From: Dissophora ornata | Taxonomy: Eukaryota; Mortierellomycota; Mortierellomycetes; Mortierellales; Mortierellaceae | NCBI GenBank assembly: GCA_025201705.1 | Contig: MU616613.1 | Location: 44,798-82,229, forward strand | DNA length: 37,432 nucleotides | Direction of reading: 5' to 3' | Shown: in pieces, positions 10,108 to 22,100 of the stretch | Layout of the letters: each line of letters starts with the position of its first letter | Position numbering within the stretch: the stretch's first letter is position 1 | Notes under the pieces: model-generated | The model's database searches: none | Told to the model about the DNA's origin: nothing | Seen by the model: the letters and a program-made list of their open reading frames with translations, nothing else | Made by a program: the position numbers and the translations under genes

Positions 10108-13100
10108 GCTGGTGAACGTGGGAAAGGTACTCGACCTCGTTATCGCCCTCGCTACTATCGCTGTAGTCATAAAACTGATTTTGATGGCCGTGAGGCGCTC
10201 CAGAGTACTGGTATGGCTGCTGTGCCTGGGAGTTAGGAGGTGCAGGGAATCCAGAGATGGACTGCTGCGAGGGAGGCAATGGGGCATTGCTGTTGTTGCT
10301 ACTGGGATTCTTATACGCTGAAGTTACAGGATTCTTGTTCCAGGGGACTTTCAACATCTCGAGCTCACGCGTGATTGAATCGACAGAGTCTCGGTCAGCT
10401 GCATGGTCCTCGGCAGTGTAGTTGATATCATGGCCATCGTCATAGGAATGTTGGTTCTGCTGATAGTGGTGATTGGATCCTTGGTCGTATTGATACTCAT
10501 CGTCGCTGTAGTCATCCGTATGTAACGCCTGCTGCATGTAACTGCTGTGATTGACAGCAGACTTGTTAGTGTGGCTGGCGTTAGAAGAAGGCGGGCTGGT
10601 CATGACTCTAGCAGGACTGCTGCTCTCGCCGCTGTTGCTGACGTTCCTGACATTGTTGAGTAACCGATGGGCGGTGGTTGCTGAAGAACCCTGATGTGAG
10701 TTCTGGTTCAGATTTGAGGGCGAGACAGGGTTCGATGCAGAATCGGACTTGCTGTTAAGCAGATTTGTCAGTTGCTGGTGGACACCTGCAAGGTTGGCTG
10801 AGTTCGTGGCCGAGTTCGGGTTCGAGGCATCGGTCATACCGCTATGCATGTTGTCCAGTAAGAGTGTCACCTTCTTTTCGGAATCAGAGAGTCTTGCTTC
10901 CAGGACAGAGTTATCGCCCTCCAAGATCTGGATTGTCTCTTGAGCCTTTTTGAGGCGCTGCTCTAGCTCCTGGCGCTGCTCTTCCAACTGTTGAAGGGCT
11001 TCTGTGCTTTGGCTTGGGTTACTGGCAGAGGCAGTGGCTGCAGCGGCCTGGGCTTGAAGGGCGTGGTCGAGCTGGGACTCGAGCTGCTCGTTCAGCTCAA
11101 TAGTCTCATCCAGCTCAATTTGCTTAGCATGGAGCTTCTCTTGAACTTGATGAATCTCAGAAACAAGACGTTCCACATCGGCCTTGAGCTGTGTCTCTTG
11201 TTTTGTAGCCTTGCCTTTGATTTCTTCGTGCTGGTCTTGCAGCGACTCCAATTCGTCCGCAATGACTTCATTCAGACCCTCAACTTCTTGAAGACGCTCG
11301 GTGATCGCAATGACCTTTTGAGAGAGCTCAGCAGCGTGCATCTCAGACTCCATCAACCGGTTCTGCGAACTGCTCACCTGACCGGACAACTCACGACGCT
11401 CCTCGTCCCATTGTATTTTCAGCGCCAGAAGGCGTTCCGCTTCTTGCTCCTTTTGATTGTCGCGTGAAACTGCATGGTCGCCGCAGACGGCATGTTCCTC
11501 CCGAAGCTGTTTCAGCCCTGCTTCGACTGCACTCTTCTCCTTCATCGTTGCTTCCAGATCGTTCTTGATCTTACGGAGCAATAGCGCGGTCTTTTCCGAA
11601 TGCTGGATCGTGGCTTGGCGTTGGGTCTCAATGGCTCCCAGTTGCTGCGTGTAGTGATCTCGAGTTTCCTCCAGATCTTGCTCTAGCATACGAGTACGCT
11701 CTTCGGCCTCTCTGACCTTCTCTTCCATTGAAACGGCATATCCTGCGGTGCCACGAGTACGGGCCTGCATGATGATGTCCTCGGCAATGATGCCCTTCTC
11801 ACGCATGACGTCCTTCAGCAATCCCAGCTGGACTTCATGGTCTTCAAGCTCTTTGATCTTGATCTCCAACTCCATCTCCGTTCTGCTCAATTCGCTCTTA
11901 AGCTGAGCAGATCCCTCTCGATCCTGGGACAACATCTTTTGGAGCGAGATAGTCTCTGCGCGTGCCTGCATCGACGCCTGTTCCAGTCGCGAGACCTCAA
12001 TCATGGCCTCAGCCAACTCCGCTGCAGATTTCGAGGCCGATGCCTGAGACAAGTTATGCAGCTTCTTGAGCGAGCCCAACTCATGCTCCAGCTCTGACAT
12101 TTTGGATACCGTGCTAAGGATGGCAATGCTATCATGCTTACGTTCCAATGACTTTTCGGCCTTGCCTCGAGGGCTGAAGGCTCCAAGACCATCCTCTACC
12201 AGCTTTCTGAGAGTGATTACCTCGTCCTTTGAGACTTGGCACCTGGTCTCGAGTTCATCAACCTTAGACTGCAACCGTTCAGCTTCGCCCTTGTACCGGT
12301 TGATGTCGCTTGACAACTCAAATCTCTGACTTTCCAGCTTCTCGATCTTGACTGAATCCTCATCCGAGCGAGCCTCAGCACGTGTAGCACGCTCATTCGC
12401 AGCAGAGTAGGCCATCTGAGTTCTCTCAAGAGCCTTCTCATGATCTTCCACCTGCTGCTTCAAACTCTTGATTTTTTGAAGCAGGCCCGACGACTGCGAC
12501 TGGTGACCCGAGAATCCAGCTTGAGTCTCAGCCAGCTGAGTCGCAAACTCCCTAGATTCGGCTTCAGCCTTTGCTGCCCGCGAATGGAGCGAGGTAAGCT
12601 CAGCCAAGGCGCGAGTGTGAGCGGATTGAGCCTGGTCCGCTAGCGAGGTTGAACCCTGGGACCGCTCCTCGGCCGAGATGCGCGAAATCCTTTCTTGTTC
12701 AAGATTCTCTTGCGCTTGAGCGTATTGGACCTCCAGGGTCTCGAGATCGTTCAGTGCACTCGTGAGGCGCTTCTCCAGATCTGCAGCACGATCCATCTCA
12801 ACACGAGCCAACGCACCGGGATCCTGTTGAGCGTTCGTCATCGATAAGAGTTTGGCTTTCAAATAGGCGGCCTCTTGAAGGGCACCAGTCCTGACGCGCT
12901 CGGCTTCCTTGATCTTGAAGGACGCTGCCTGTGCCTGAGTTGCGATCGACATCTAAAATTCAGTGGTAAATATTTATGTCAGCAAATATTCCCCCTCATT
13001 ATTTGAATCGTGATTTTTTTTTTTTTTTTACCTTGGCAGTCCTGAGTTCCTCCTTGACTTTAATAAGGACCTTCGTGATCTTGAGCTGCTGCCCCTCCAA

Positions 13101-16100
13101 CTCGCTGCCCTCCAGCTCACGCTCCAAATCGATCATCGACAACCGTTTGTTCTGGAAACTCATGGAGTCCTTCGACGAATCCATCTTGCCGCTACTAAGA
13201 GAGTCCCTGGCCAAAATCACCTCAGCCATCAGCCAGTTCTCCCGCTTCTTCATCTTCTCCACTTCTGCCTGCTGTTCCTTGATCTCCTGCTTCAACAACT
13301 CGTTCTCGTCCTGGACGGCTCCAGCCTTGGACTCCAACGACTTGATCTTGGCCATGTCTTGGACAGAGGTCCGCACTGCAGAGTCCGTGGAGGGGATAGG
13401 CGAAGATGGCGCCGGGCCTAGGCTGAATCCAGAGCCACCTGATCCACGGGCTGCAAGTCGACTTCCTCCGGGAGAGGATGAGCGATCTAGTGGTCCAGGG
13501 ATCGGGGTTGATGCGCCAATCGAATGAGGTGGCGGTGGAGGACCCTGGACAGCCTTCTTATCAGCACCTGGAGGAAGTGGGATAGCTCCTGAGACGGGCG
13601 GTGAGGAGGTGCTTGGAGGGGGAGGAAGGTTGGCACGCATCGTACTCGGTGAAGGTTGTGATGTGTTCAAGGGGAAATTGGCACCACTAGTTGAGATTGA
13701 GGGTGCAGCAGAGGCAACACTGACAGGGACCATTGGAGGTGGCACATACGAACTCTGGCTGCCTGCAGCACTGGGTGTGATAGCCTCCATGGCGTAGGGA
13801 TTGATATCCTCCATGACATTATTACTGCCACTTGCAGGCGCTGGCACGAAGTTCATGGTGCGGCGGTCAGGCCGGGTTGCAGTAGGACTATTGTCGCCGC
13901 CGCCAGGCAGTGGCCGGGATGAGAGCGGAGGACTGGTTGGAGAAGCGTTAACAACTCTGAGTGGGGATGGTCCACCAACACCTGGGGGGCTTGTGGGCAT
14001 CTGGTGCATGGTCCTTCTGTTGACATTTGGGCTCGTGGGACCAGCGGTGCCAACGACCGCTCCACCATATCCTCCCTGAAAATCATCCCTCAATGTCTGG
14101 CGTCGTGTGGCAACAGAGAGACCTTCTGCTTGATAGTCGTTCATAGGACCCGGGTTCTGGAATCCTGAGCTGGCTCCTCGAGGTGGCGGTGCGCCGAAAG
14201 TGGTCAAAGGGCGCTGACCGAGTTGTGGGTTCATCAATTGACTGGTCTGCTGTGCGATAGAGAGATTGGGTGCTGAGCCTTGTCGGTCCATGGGTCCGAA
14301 GGACGCAGGAGATGCGGGTCGTTGAGTGTAACGACGGTCAGGTCTCTCGGGTTTCTCTGCTGCGCGCTGTTGTCCAGGATTCCTTTCAGATTCATATCCT
14401 ACGGCTTGGAGCTGGTCTGGTGCCTGCTGAGACGATGCTTGGCGCGGAGGGATTGTGGATGGGGCAGTGTCGGGGTAGCGGATCTTGGCTACAAATATTA
14501 CGCGGCGTTTCAGTCAACGTTGCCCCCAGAGCGTATTTGTTCACAGGATGATATTCACAGATGAAAGCCTCACTTACATATTTCAAGATAATAAATCAGT
14601 GCAGAATCTTCAAGCTTTGTCTGTTCGGACGCTCCACCGAGAACGAATATCCGGTCCTTGATCGTGCACATAGTGTGACCACTTCGTACACTCGCCACAG
14701 GCCCTACATTCTGGAACAGATACCACCGGCGTTCTATTCGAGACGTCCATAGTGACGGTACGTATTAGCAGAGCATGAAATAGCACCGTGCACCAGTATT
14801 CTTGCAATGTCAGTGCTGCTTACCATGAATCTTGAATGCGTATGCATCGTTTAGTTCAGTGCCGTCGGGGCTATTTCCTCCAAAAATATACATTGTTCCA
14901 TCCGCCACCGTGCAAGCGTGTCCATGACGGCCGGTAGGGAGATATCCAGAGGCTGGAATCGGCGTCCAGGTCAGGGCTCGAGGATCAAAGCACCAAATGT
15001 CATTGTAGAAGTAATCGGCATCGGCACCTCCGAAAATGTAAATCTTGCCCTCATGCACGCCGGCGCAATGGCCAGAACGAGCAGGTGGTGACTCTGTCTG
15101 TGGCTCAAGCTTGTCCCATCTTGGGTTCTGTGTAACTGTTTGGGAATAGATTAGTACAGTGTTCAGCTAGCCATGCTTGTGAGTATGTTAGGAGCATTTC
15201 AGTGGATAGCGGCTAGCAAAAGACATACTCGATTTCATGTCAAAGGCTACAATATCGTCGAGGTAGAAATTGTCGACCTGGCCACCAAAGATGTACATCG
15301 TCGTTCCTACACTGCTCCCTGTGTGTGAATGGCGCGGCGTAGGCAGGGTACCCTGGATAGATGGTTTGTTCCATTCTTTCCTGGCGGTGTGCAGAACATG
15401 CAGGCTGTCGTCGCATCGACCCGTCATCGAATCCCAACCACCGAAATCTATCCGAGGGCAATAAAACGAAATCAGTTTCCCGCCGCTTACCAAACTTCAT
15501 TTAATTATTTCAAAGTCCACGGCTGGCTGCGTCGCTGTGCAACATGAAACCGAGGGGGGCGGGAGAAATTCGAGCGCATCGTGGCCCGAGAGAGATCACC
15601 ATTCACCCTTGCGCCACTAAGGCAAAGTTTATTAGGCCAGCCACTTACAGATGATGTATTGGCCAATGTTGACAGCAGAATGGCCACTCTTGGCCATTGG
15701 AGGGTCGGAGCCAGCAGCGGCAACTGCTTGACATTGCAGGGAGACTAGAATCCGGTAGTTTCAATAAAACAACAACGTCTGTTAGACTGGGAGACTGGGA
15801 GACTAGGGACCATGGCCTCGTTTCATCTCCTGCTTTTCCTTCGTCTTTGCATAATATCAACAATGCGTGGGCGGCAAGGATTGCGATTTTTTGATTTTCT
15901 GATTTTTGCAGAGGTCTAGGTCGTTGCACTGGTGCACCTTTTGTGTACGGAAACAAATGCTCATCTCCATTTTTTTATGAGCCCTGGTTGACAAGTAACC
16001 AAAAAGAAGACTACGGTATATCCCCGCATTAACATTCCAGCCCATCGCTCGTTCTCCATGCGCATTTGGCGGTAGGAGATTGGCTCTTCTGTGTCACCGA

Positions 16101-16741
16101 GTGCCATTCATATTCCACATGTTGCTACCATTTTCACGTTTTGGTACTATTTGCTTACCAGAGTCAATGAGAAAGAGATCGTCCTTGGTGGCTCCGCGTT
16201 GGCTTCCGCCGTACAAGTAGATATCTGTTCCGTTCACAGTGACGGAGCTTGTGTGTTGAAACCTTGGGAATGGATTCGTGCCCAGAATACGGCGCTGAGT
16301 CCAGAACAGCTGGGGCGCCGCCAAAGGCCCTCCCGGGGTCGATCCTTGAGGCGGAAAGGTTGTGCTCTGAGAATGAATAGGTGAAGTAGGACCGTACAGA
16401 GGCGAGAAAGGACCCTGTAACTGCTGTATGACACTTCCACTGTGCTGTGAGAACGTTGGACTCATGGGACTCATAGGCCCATTGCTTCCAAGAGGCGCTC
16501 CACTCCCTACCCCTCCTCCTCCAGGTCCAAAGGATGACGAGTTGTTATGGCCATTTTGAACACTGTTTCCGTTAGTGGGGATGCCTCCTTGCATACCATT
16601 GTTGCTGTTATTAGGCCCGCCGAGGCCGTTCGGAGAGGGTGGAGGACGTTGCTTGGGGCCAGGTTGGCTAGCCTGCTGGCTAGTCTGCTGGCTATTTGAA
16701 GAAGATGTGTCTTCTTTCTTCTTTGTCGAGAAGAGACCCAT
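9980..16741 (-). CDS. kelch-repeat / coiled-coil cell-end marker, Tea1/Kel1-like
   Basis: Seven exons: 16741-16159, 15744-15649, 15447-15229, 15135-14824, 14733-14578, 14488-13032 and 12952-9980, giving 1931 residues with consistent phases. Residues 1 to about 155 are low-complexity (Gly, Asn, Ser, Pro) after MGLFSTKKKED, whose Gly2 could be myristoylated. About 160-455 holds six kelch repeats, each with a YxxGG-type core (IYLYGG, IYFGGW, MYIFGG, IYIFGG, MYIFGG, IFVLGG), expected to form a beta-propeller. A 350-residue Pro/Ser-rich linker follows, then coiled coil from about 800 to 1600, and a disordered tail with an 11-Gln run and a conserved-looking LEMLKVPWN patch. Tea1 of fission yeast and Kel1/Kel2 of budding yeast share this kelch-then-coiled-coil order and mark growing cell tips through microtubules, formins and polarity complexes. 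This protein is clearly longer than those (about 1150 residues). A role in hyphal tip growth is inferred. Confidence 0.88.
10078..10108 (-). repeat. CAA/CAG trinucleotide repeat encoding a poly-Gln run
   Basis: About ten triplets near the end of the kelch gene encode 11 consecutive Gln between HVH and HTMD. The run lies in the disordered tail and is likely to vary in length between strains. Confidence 0.9.
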
Positions 16742-17612
16742 TACGGCGGTGTATGACGGGAAAGTGGGTTTAAAAGTCGTGGCAGCCGCGTCTGGAAATG
16801 CGAGAGAATCTCTGAGCCCGGAGGGATGGATGTGTCAGAGACGAGAGCTGATGATATAGGTGGAAGTATTGACCGTTTAGGAGAGAGCAGAAGTAGGCTG
16901 GTGGTCTGGCATGCCTTGAGCTGAGGGGGACGAATAAAGAAAAGGGGGGGGGAGCAATGAGGAAGGAGATGAAGGAGTGAGAGATGAAGAATGATGAGGC
17001 GAGGCGATGAAGAACAAGGATGAGCTCAGTTAGGAGAAACAAGGTGCTTTTTTTTTTCTAATAAATTGCACGCTGTCCTTGTGCGACCTTGTTCCGATCA
17101 GAGCGTGCATTGGTTCGTCCTACATGTACCCATCTCTCTCTGAACGCAGAGGGTAGCGAAGTCCTTGAGCTGAACATGAACATTGGCCCTTCTGGAGACA
17201 GCACTACGCAGTTATGCATTGACGATCCTAGGGACGGCTGCATGTCAAGGTTGCGCGCTGGATCTGAATGTAAAGTATAATGCGGGTACCTTCTAGTAAC
17301 TCCTCCGCCAACAGCATGGTTGTTTACACTTTTCAGGCCGTCATCCCCTTCCCCTCCGGCGGGGCTCACGCTCTCTCGCTCCTTCTTTCACGCAGTTAGC
17401 ATGCAATGCACAACGTAAACATGCATCCCCACACCCTCACACTGCCTGCGTGTGATCACGACCCTTGTAGTTTCATTAGATTTTTTCACGCCACCGTTTT
17501 CCAGGAACAGGAATTCTCCGCCACCGATGCTTCTCCCCCAATCCCTCAACTCGCATAGATATTCACTCTTGTCTGACAAGCAAAACCGTTGTTTCATTTT
17601 CAGCTATTGTAT
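16742..17612. other. intergenic region upstream of the kelch gene
   Basis: It contains the kelch gene promoter and the downstream flank of DSK2. A G-run near 16950 and a T-run near 17050 are present. I see no open frame with domain content and no RNA gene. Confidence 0.5.
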
Positions 17613-17618
17613 TTTATT
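17613..17618 (-). terminator. poly(A) signal AATAAA of DSK2
   Basis: AATAAA on the minus strand 9 bases after the DSK2 stop codon. Confidence 0.5.
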
Positions 17619-17627
17619 TCTAATCAT

Positions 17628-18877
17628 TCAGACTGCGCTGGAGAACAAAATCTCAATGGCCCCGTTCACATTTCCTCTCGCTGCTAGCAGCGCCCGGATA
17701 TTCTTGGCTGCATCCCAAAATCCCATATCATTCAGTTGCTTCAACTGAACCTGGAACATCTCCTCGGGGGGCTGCTGTGTTTGAATCTGGCCTGGGGTTG
17801 ACGCTGTAGCTCTCCCTCCCATTGCTGCCATTTGCTGTGCCCAATAGTCAGCCATGGGATTAGCTGTTGCTCCCGAACCTCCGAATGCAGAGAACGGATT
17901 GGAGGCAGGTGTCGGCGTGGTGCCAGCGGCGCTTGGAGTCGCTGTCGTTGTTGACGCGGAGGTTGCTGGCATAGACGCGGGTGTTGCGCTAGTCCAGGGG
18001 TTGTACATGCCAGCTCCAGCACCACCAAACGTTCCCATTCCGCCCATTCCACCTATACCACCGCCTAGCTGTGAGCCTACCTGCGCTACCTGTCTCAACG
18101 CGTCCGGGTTTGAGGCCATTCGTTGAAACTGTGGCGAGCTTAGGAGCTGTCGAACCTCGGGCCCCATGGACTGCAGAGCTGGGTTCATCGAGATCATGGA
18201 TTCTAGGACCCGAGGGTTCTGGAGCATGGATGACATGTACTGAGCAAAGTTGGGATCTTGCATCATCTGTGACATCATTGCGGGCATCATACCATCCCCG
18301 CCTCCCATTCCTCCCATGGCCCCTATGCCACCAAATCCACCCATTCCACCCATTCCACCTCCGCCCGTGAGATTAGCCCAGGGGTTTGGTAGTGCTGCAG
18401 CTGTACTGGCAGCCGTTGTGTCTATGGCGTGATGGGAAAGAGAGTGTGAGTATCACTTGCTGACGCTGGCATGGCAGTGTTATTTTTGTTCTTCTCTGCA
18501 GACATGTGCGAACGATCCTACAACATACCTCGTGTTGTAGCAGATGTTGTGGCAGCGGGTGTCGTTGCAGGTGTTTCGGAAGCACTTGAAGGGGTAGTTG
18601 AGGTGACTGCAGGACTTGTCATGCCAGTAGCAGCAGGAGCAGCAACGGCACTTCTGACCATGTGTACGGTATGTCCATCTGTGATTTTGTAGGTCTCGAG
18701 CGTGTCATTGTCCTTGAGGACTCTGCCGGAATAGATCAGTCGCATCCGCTCCGGGGGGGTATCACACTTTGCCGCGACCATGCCTTTGAGGTCGAGCACT
18801 GTTTCTGAGACGGCAATGGAGATTACATATTTCTGATCGTTGGATGCCTTGACGTTGATGGTGATTAGGGCTGACAT
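17628..18877 (-). CDS. ubiquilin / Dsk2, UBL-UBA proteasome shuttle factor
   Basis: Two exons (18877-18529 and 18421-17628) with a 107-bp intron give 380 residues, close to the 373 of yeast Dsk2. Residues 1-78 form a ubiquitin-like domain (ITINVKASNDQKYVISI, LIYSGRVLKDNDTLETY). A Thr/Ala/Pro linker and a Gly-Met-rich stretch follow, then an STI1-like segment with MMQDPNFAQYMSSML, NPALQSM and LSSPQFQRMASNP. A second Gly/Ala/Pro/Thr linker leads to a C-terminal UBA domain with QLNDMGFWDAAKNIRALL and NVNGAIEILF. Dsk2 proteins bind ubiquitinated clients with the UBA and the proteasome with the UBL, and the STI1 region holds hydrophobic substrates. All parts needed for this are present. The gene sits alone with its own promoter. 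Confidence 0.95.
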
Positions 18878-19378
18878 TGTGGGAATGAGGAACGATTTCG
18901 AAATGATGTTTGATCTGTTGATTGCTGCTTTGTTGCTTGTATATTATGGCGGGAGTTGGTATAAAGGAATAGAATGAAGGTGTGAATGAGCAAGGAAGAC
19001 TAAGGGCTATGAATAAAATGAAGAGTGGAGAGAAGAGTAGTCGTAATGCCAACAGAGGGCCGTTGGAGAGGGCCGTTGGAGAGGGGCAATATAAAGAGGA
19101 AGAGCGGTGAAGTCCAAGTGGCGCGGATTACAAAGACACACGATGCTGTTGCTGTTTGCGAGTACGTGGGCGAAGACCTGTATTTCGTTTTAACGCGCAC
19201 GCACTTTTTTTTTTTAAAAAAAAAAAAAAAAGGTTTGCCCCTCTTACGTACTCCGGGATTGGTTCGATCGATTTGAGGAAGTGAGTTTATGCGGCAATCG
19301 GCGACTCTCAGTCGCACAGACGGCTCATTCGAGAACAAGGAAGCAGATGCTTGCGTCGCCCTCGCACTTTCCAATGTC
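18878..19378. other. DSK2 promoter region
   Basis: This is the interval between the DSK2 start and the 3' end of the next minus-strand gene. It contains the T11A16 tract described separately and a short tandem duplication of gggccgttggagag near 19060-19085. No gene is supported. Confidence 0.5.
19205..19231. repeat. poly(dT)11-poly(dA)16 tract
   Basis: Eleven T followed directly by sixteen A, a self-complementary homopolymer junction about 330 bp upstream of the DSK2 ATG. Such rigid tracts exclude nucleosomes in fungal promoters; function here is inferred only. Confidence 0.85.
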
Positions 19379-19384
19379 TTTATT
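19379..19384 (-). terminator. poly(A) signal AATAAA of the membrane/PABS gene
   Basis: AATAAA on the minus strand about 30 bases after the stop codon at 19415. Confidence 0.5.
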
Positions 19385-19414
19385 TGACAAGGCACACCTT
19401 CTAATTCTAATAGT

Positions 19415-22100
19415 TTAATAGTTGATCCAGAAGTCAAGCGGCAGCAGCGACCTCATCGCATGCCAGTGGTCCTCTGCTCCCATTCGCTGCATAGCATTCA
19501 GCGTGTTATTCCGATCGAGGATCAGCTCGCCCTTCGTCGGATCGTATGGCGTCGACAACGGCCATCCCTCGAAGCTCGTCAGGATCCAATCCCGCATCAC
19601 GCTCGGCCGCAGCGCGTGGTCGACATGGCCACCGCCTTGCTCTCGCATCCGCTCCATCTCCTCGTCTGAGGGCAATGGCGGTGGCTCGTACCGATCGAAC
19701 TCAATCGGGATTTGAGACGCAAAAAACACCATGTTCTGATAGGCATCCGGCTCCTCAGGGCTCTCCTTGAAGCCAACGACATGTTCAAAAGCCGCATGGA
19801 GTGTGCGGCGTACTGAATTGAGCGCCTGAGCCTTCAATGGATTCTCGGATCCAACCATGTTCTGTACACCAACATGTATTTAGATAGTTGTCCAGGTGGA
19901 TTGCGCAGATAAATAATCGTGAGAGAAAAAGCAAAGGCGTAATGATGAGCACAACTTACCAGGGCGAGCACACCATCGGGCTTCATGATCCTCTGGATAT
20001 CGTGCAGTGCCTCGAGCGAAAACAGAGAGGGCGGCACACCGCCGCCAGTGAAAACATCGTGAATTACATAGTCGTACTTGCCCTCTTGCGCATTCTTGAT
20101 AAACTGACGTCCATCTTGAATAAAGAGTTGATGTGGCTTTGGCCAATCAAAGTACATGGACGCGTAATCGGCGACAACAGGGTCGATTTCCACCACATCC
20201 ACAAGCACACCCTGCTGAGTCAATGAGCCCGACGCGATGCCTACCCCCAACCCACTGGTCGCACCGATCAAGCAAAGATGTTTCTTGTTAAGCAATGAAG
20301 CGAAAACAACTGACCGAAACAATCAACATCATAATTCATGTAGCATACATCTGAAGAGCAACCTCCTGATCGCCCTTTTGTCGGTTCTTGATCAACCGAA
20401 CAGCTATCCGATTTTACGAACAGGTTTGTGCTGGTTAGTGTCACGTCTGTGTGGCATGAATCCACGACAGCCAATCCGGGTATCACCCTATTCTTACCCT
20501 CTGGGATGTAAAACGTGCCAAAGATCGAATCACCACTCTCAGCATACATGCCGCCAATCAATGAGTGTCCAGCACGCATGATTCGGATATGGAGATTGTT
20601 TCTTGTCGTGTGCTCGTCAACCACGCTGATCCAACCTGTGATACTTTCGTTCCTTGCCAAAACAGTGTAATTGCTGTTGAGTGGGTTGTGCGCCTGCGTC
20701 ATGAGGGGTGCAAAAGCGAGAAAGAGCACCATATATGTCAACTCGAGCTTTCTTTGATTTAATATAGGTATACTGAAAACTCCAGCGTTGTCGCATACCT
20801 TGGTCACACTGGTCTGGCACTGTGGGTTGCGTGTAGCATTTTGGGCAGCCATGGCTAGGACAAGGGCGAGGGGGATAAAGCTCATCACAAGCGACGCTCG
20901 ACTAGACGCAGTCTTTGGCTTTCTCCTGCTCTCCAGTCGCTCGTCAGGAAGGGCTACTTCTCCATGTATAAAAGTCAGCACTGAGCAGATGTGAGGAAGG
21001 TTAATTTCAATTTGTTGAGCCAGATAAATGAAATCTGGACGCGAGAGCCGTAATCGCAAACTTTTTTTTTTCCTTGGCCCTTGTAGCAGATGATACTTTT
21101 TAAGGATGTAATTCATACTTTTATGAAGTCCAGATACCACGGCAACCAGGATCGCCGATGTGTAAATACGGGGGCAGTTTTGTCCCTGAGGCGCCATCTG
21201 GAAGACGACCAGTGTAAGACCCAGGATGGAGCCAACCTGGATCAGCACGCAGCTCATCCACGTTCTCACATGAACGCGTTCGTATGATCTCAGAACACAG
21301 GCCAGTGTGTTGGCGAATCCCAACAACGCCAGAATTGGGTACGCTAGGAGGAGTTGTGTCAAATGGGGTCCCCTCCAGGGTCCAAACTCGCTGCTGTGTT
21401 TAAACATGGCATGGGTCGTGAAGAAGGAGCTGGCTAGAAACAGTGCACACACGTCCAAGCAGATGATGATGCCCCTGCGAAGTCTCGCATCTTTACGAAG
21501 ACCAGCTGCAGTGGTCTCTTCCTCAGAAACGGTCTGGGGATCTGCTGATTTGGTTCCAGAGACCTTGGCCCCAGAGAAGGAGGAGGAGGATCCTGCAGAG
21601 TTTTGTCGCGATCCTGAGAAGAAGATATAGATCATGGCCAGCACGACGCCTACCCCGACCGATACCAGAGAGAACTCAAGAAAGTTTTCTTGGATAAAGA
21701 TGCTGCCATAGATGGGTTCCATCATGCTAGGCGACACCCTGAGGATCATGCCTGCGACCAATGGCGTGAGGATGACTAGGGACGACCGGGTGACGGTCAG
21801 GAGGAGTTCCAGTAGCATTGTCTGCGAGTAAGTTGGCTTCGCGCCATGTTGGGTCCCGGTCTTTGTGTTGGGCTTGGCTTTGCTGCTTGTCGAATCAGTG
21901 CCACCTTTGACGGACGCTTTGGAGGACGTTGCGGAGGAGATTGAGGAAGAGGACGAGTAGAACTTTTGGCCGGTGGTCGAGGATGGGTTTCCGGTGGTTG
22001 AGGCCGAGGCAGCGAGGGAAGTTGCAGATGATGAGCCTTGGTCGACATTGATTTCGGAGTTGTCCTTCCCATTGGCGGTTCCGCGTCTCCGTTGCTTCAT
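19415..22100 (-). CDS. multi-pass membrane protein fused to a spermidine/spermine-synthase-like (PABS) domain
   Basis: Exons 22100-20498, 20309-19960 and 19861-19415 give 799 residues. The first ATG is used; the frame is open further upstream but without an ATG. Residues 1 to about 90 are Ser/Thr-rich and polar. About eight hydrophobic segments follow between roughly 95 and 480. The last about 300 residues form a Rossmann-type aminopropyltransferase/methyltransferase domain: a beta segment with TGWISVVDE and SIFGTFYIPE, then LIGATSGLGVGIASGSL, VDVVEIDPVVADYA, FIQDGRQFI and YDYVIHDVFTGGG. True spermidine synthases read Asp-Ser-Ser-Asp-Pro where this has HDVFTGG, and lack the membrane part, so another small-molecule reaction is likely. 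Bacteria and fungi have similar membrane-PABS fusions of unknown substrate. A 51-bp in-frame stretch starting GTATGC near 20800 could be an unrecognised intron, which would shorten the protein by 17 residues. Confidence 0.8.

Noticed and set aside
9999..10321. Plus-strand frame with a long Leu/Val run opposite the kelch gene tail
   Set aside because: It is the antisense shadow of the poly-Gln codons and surrounding coding sequence.
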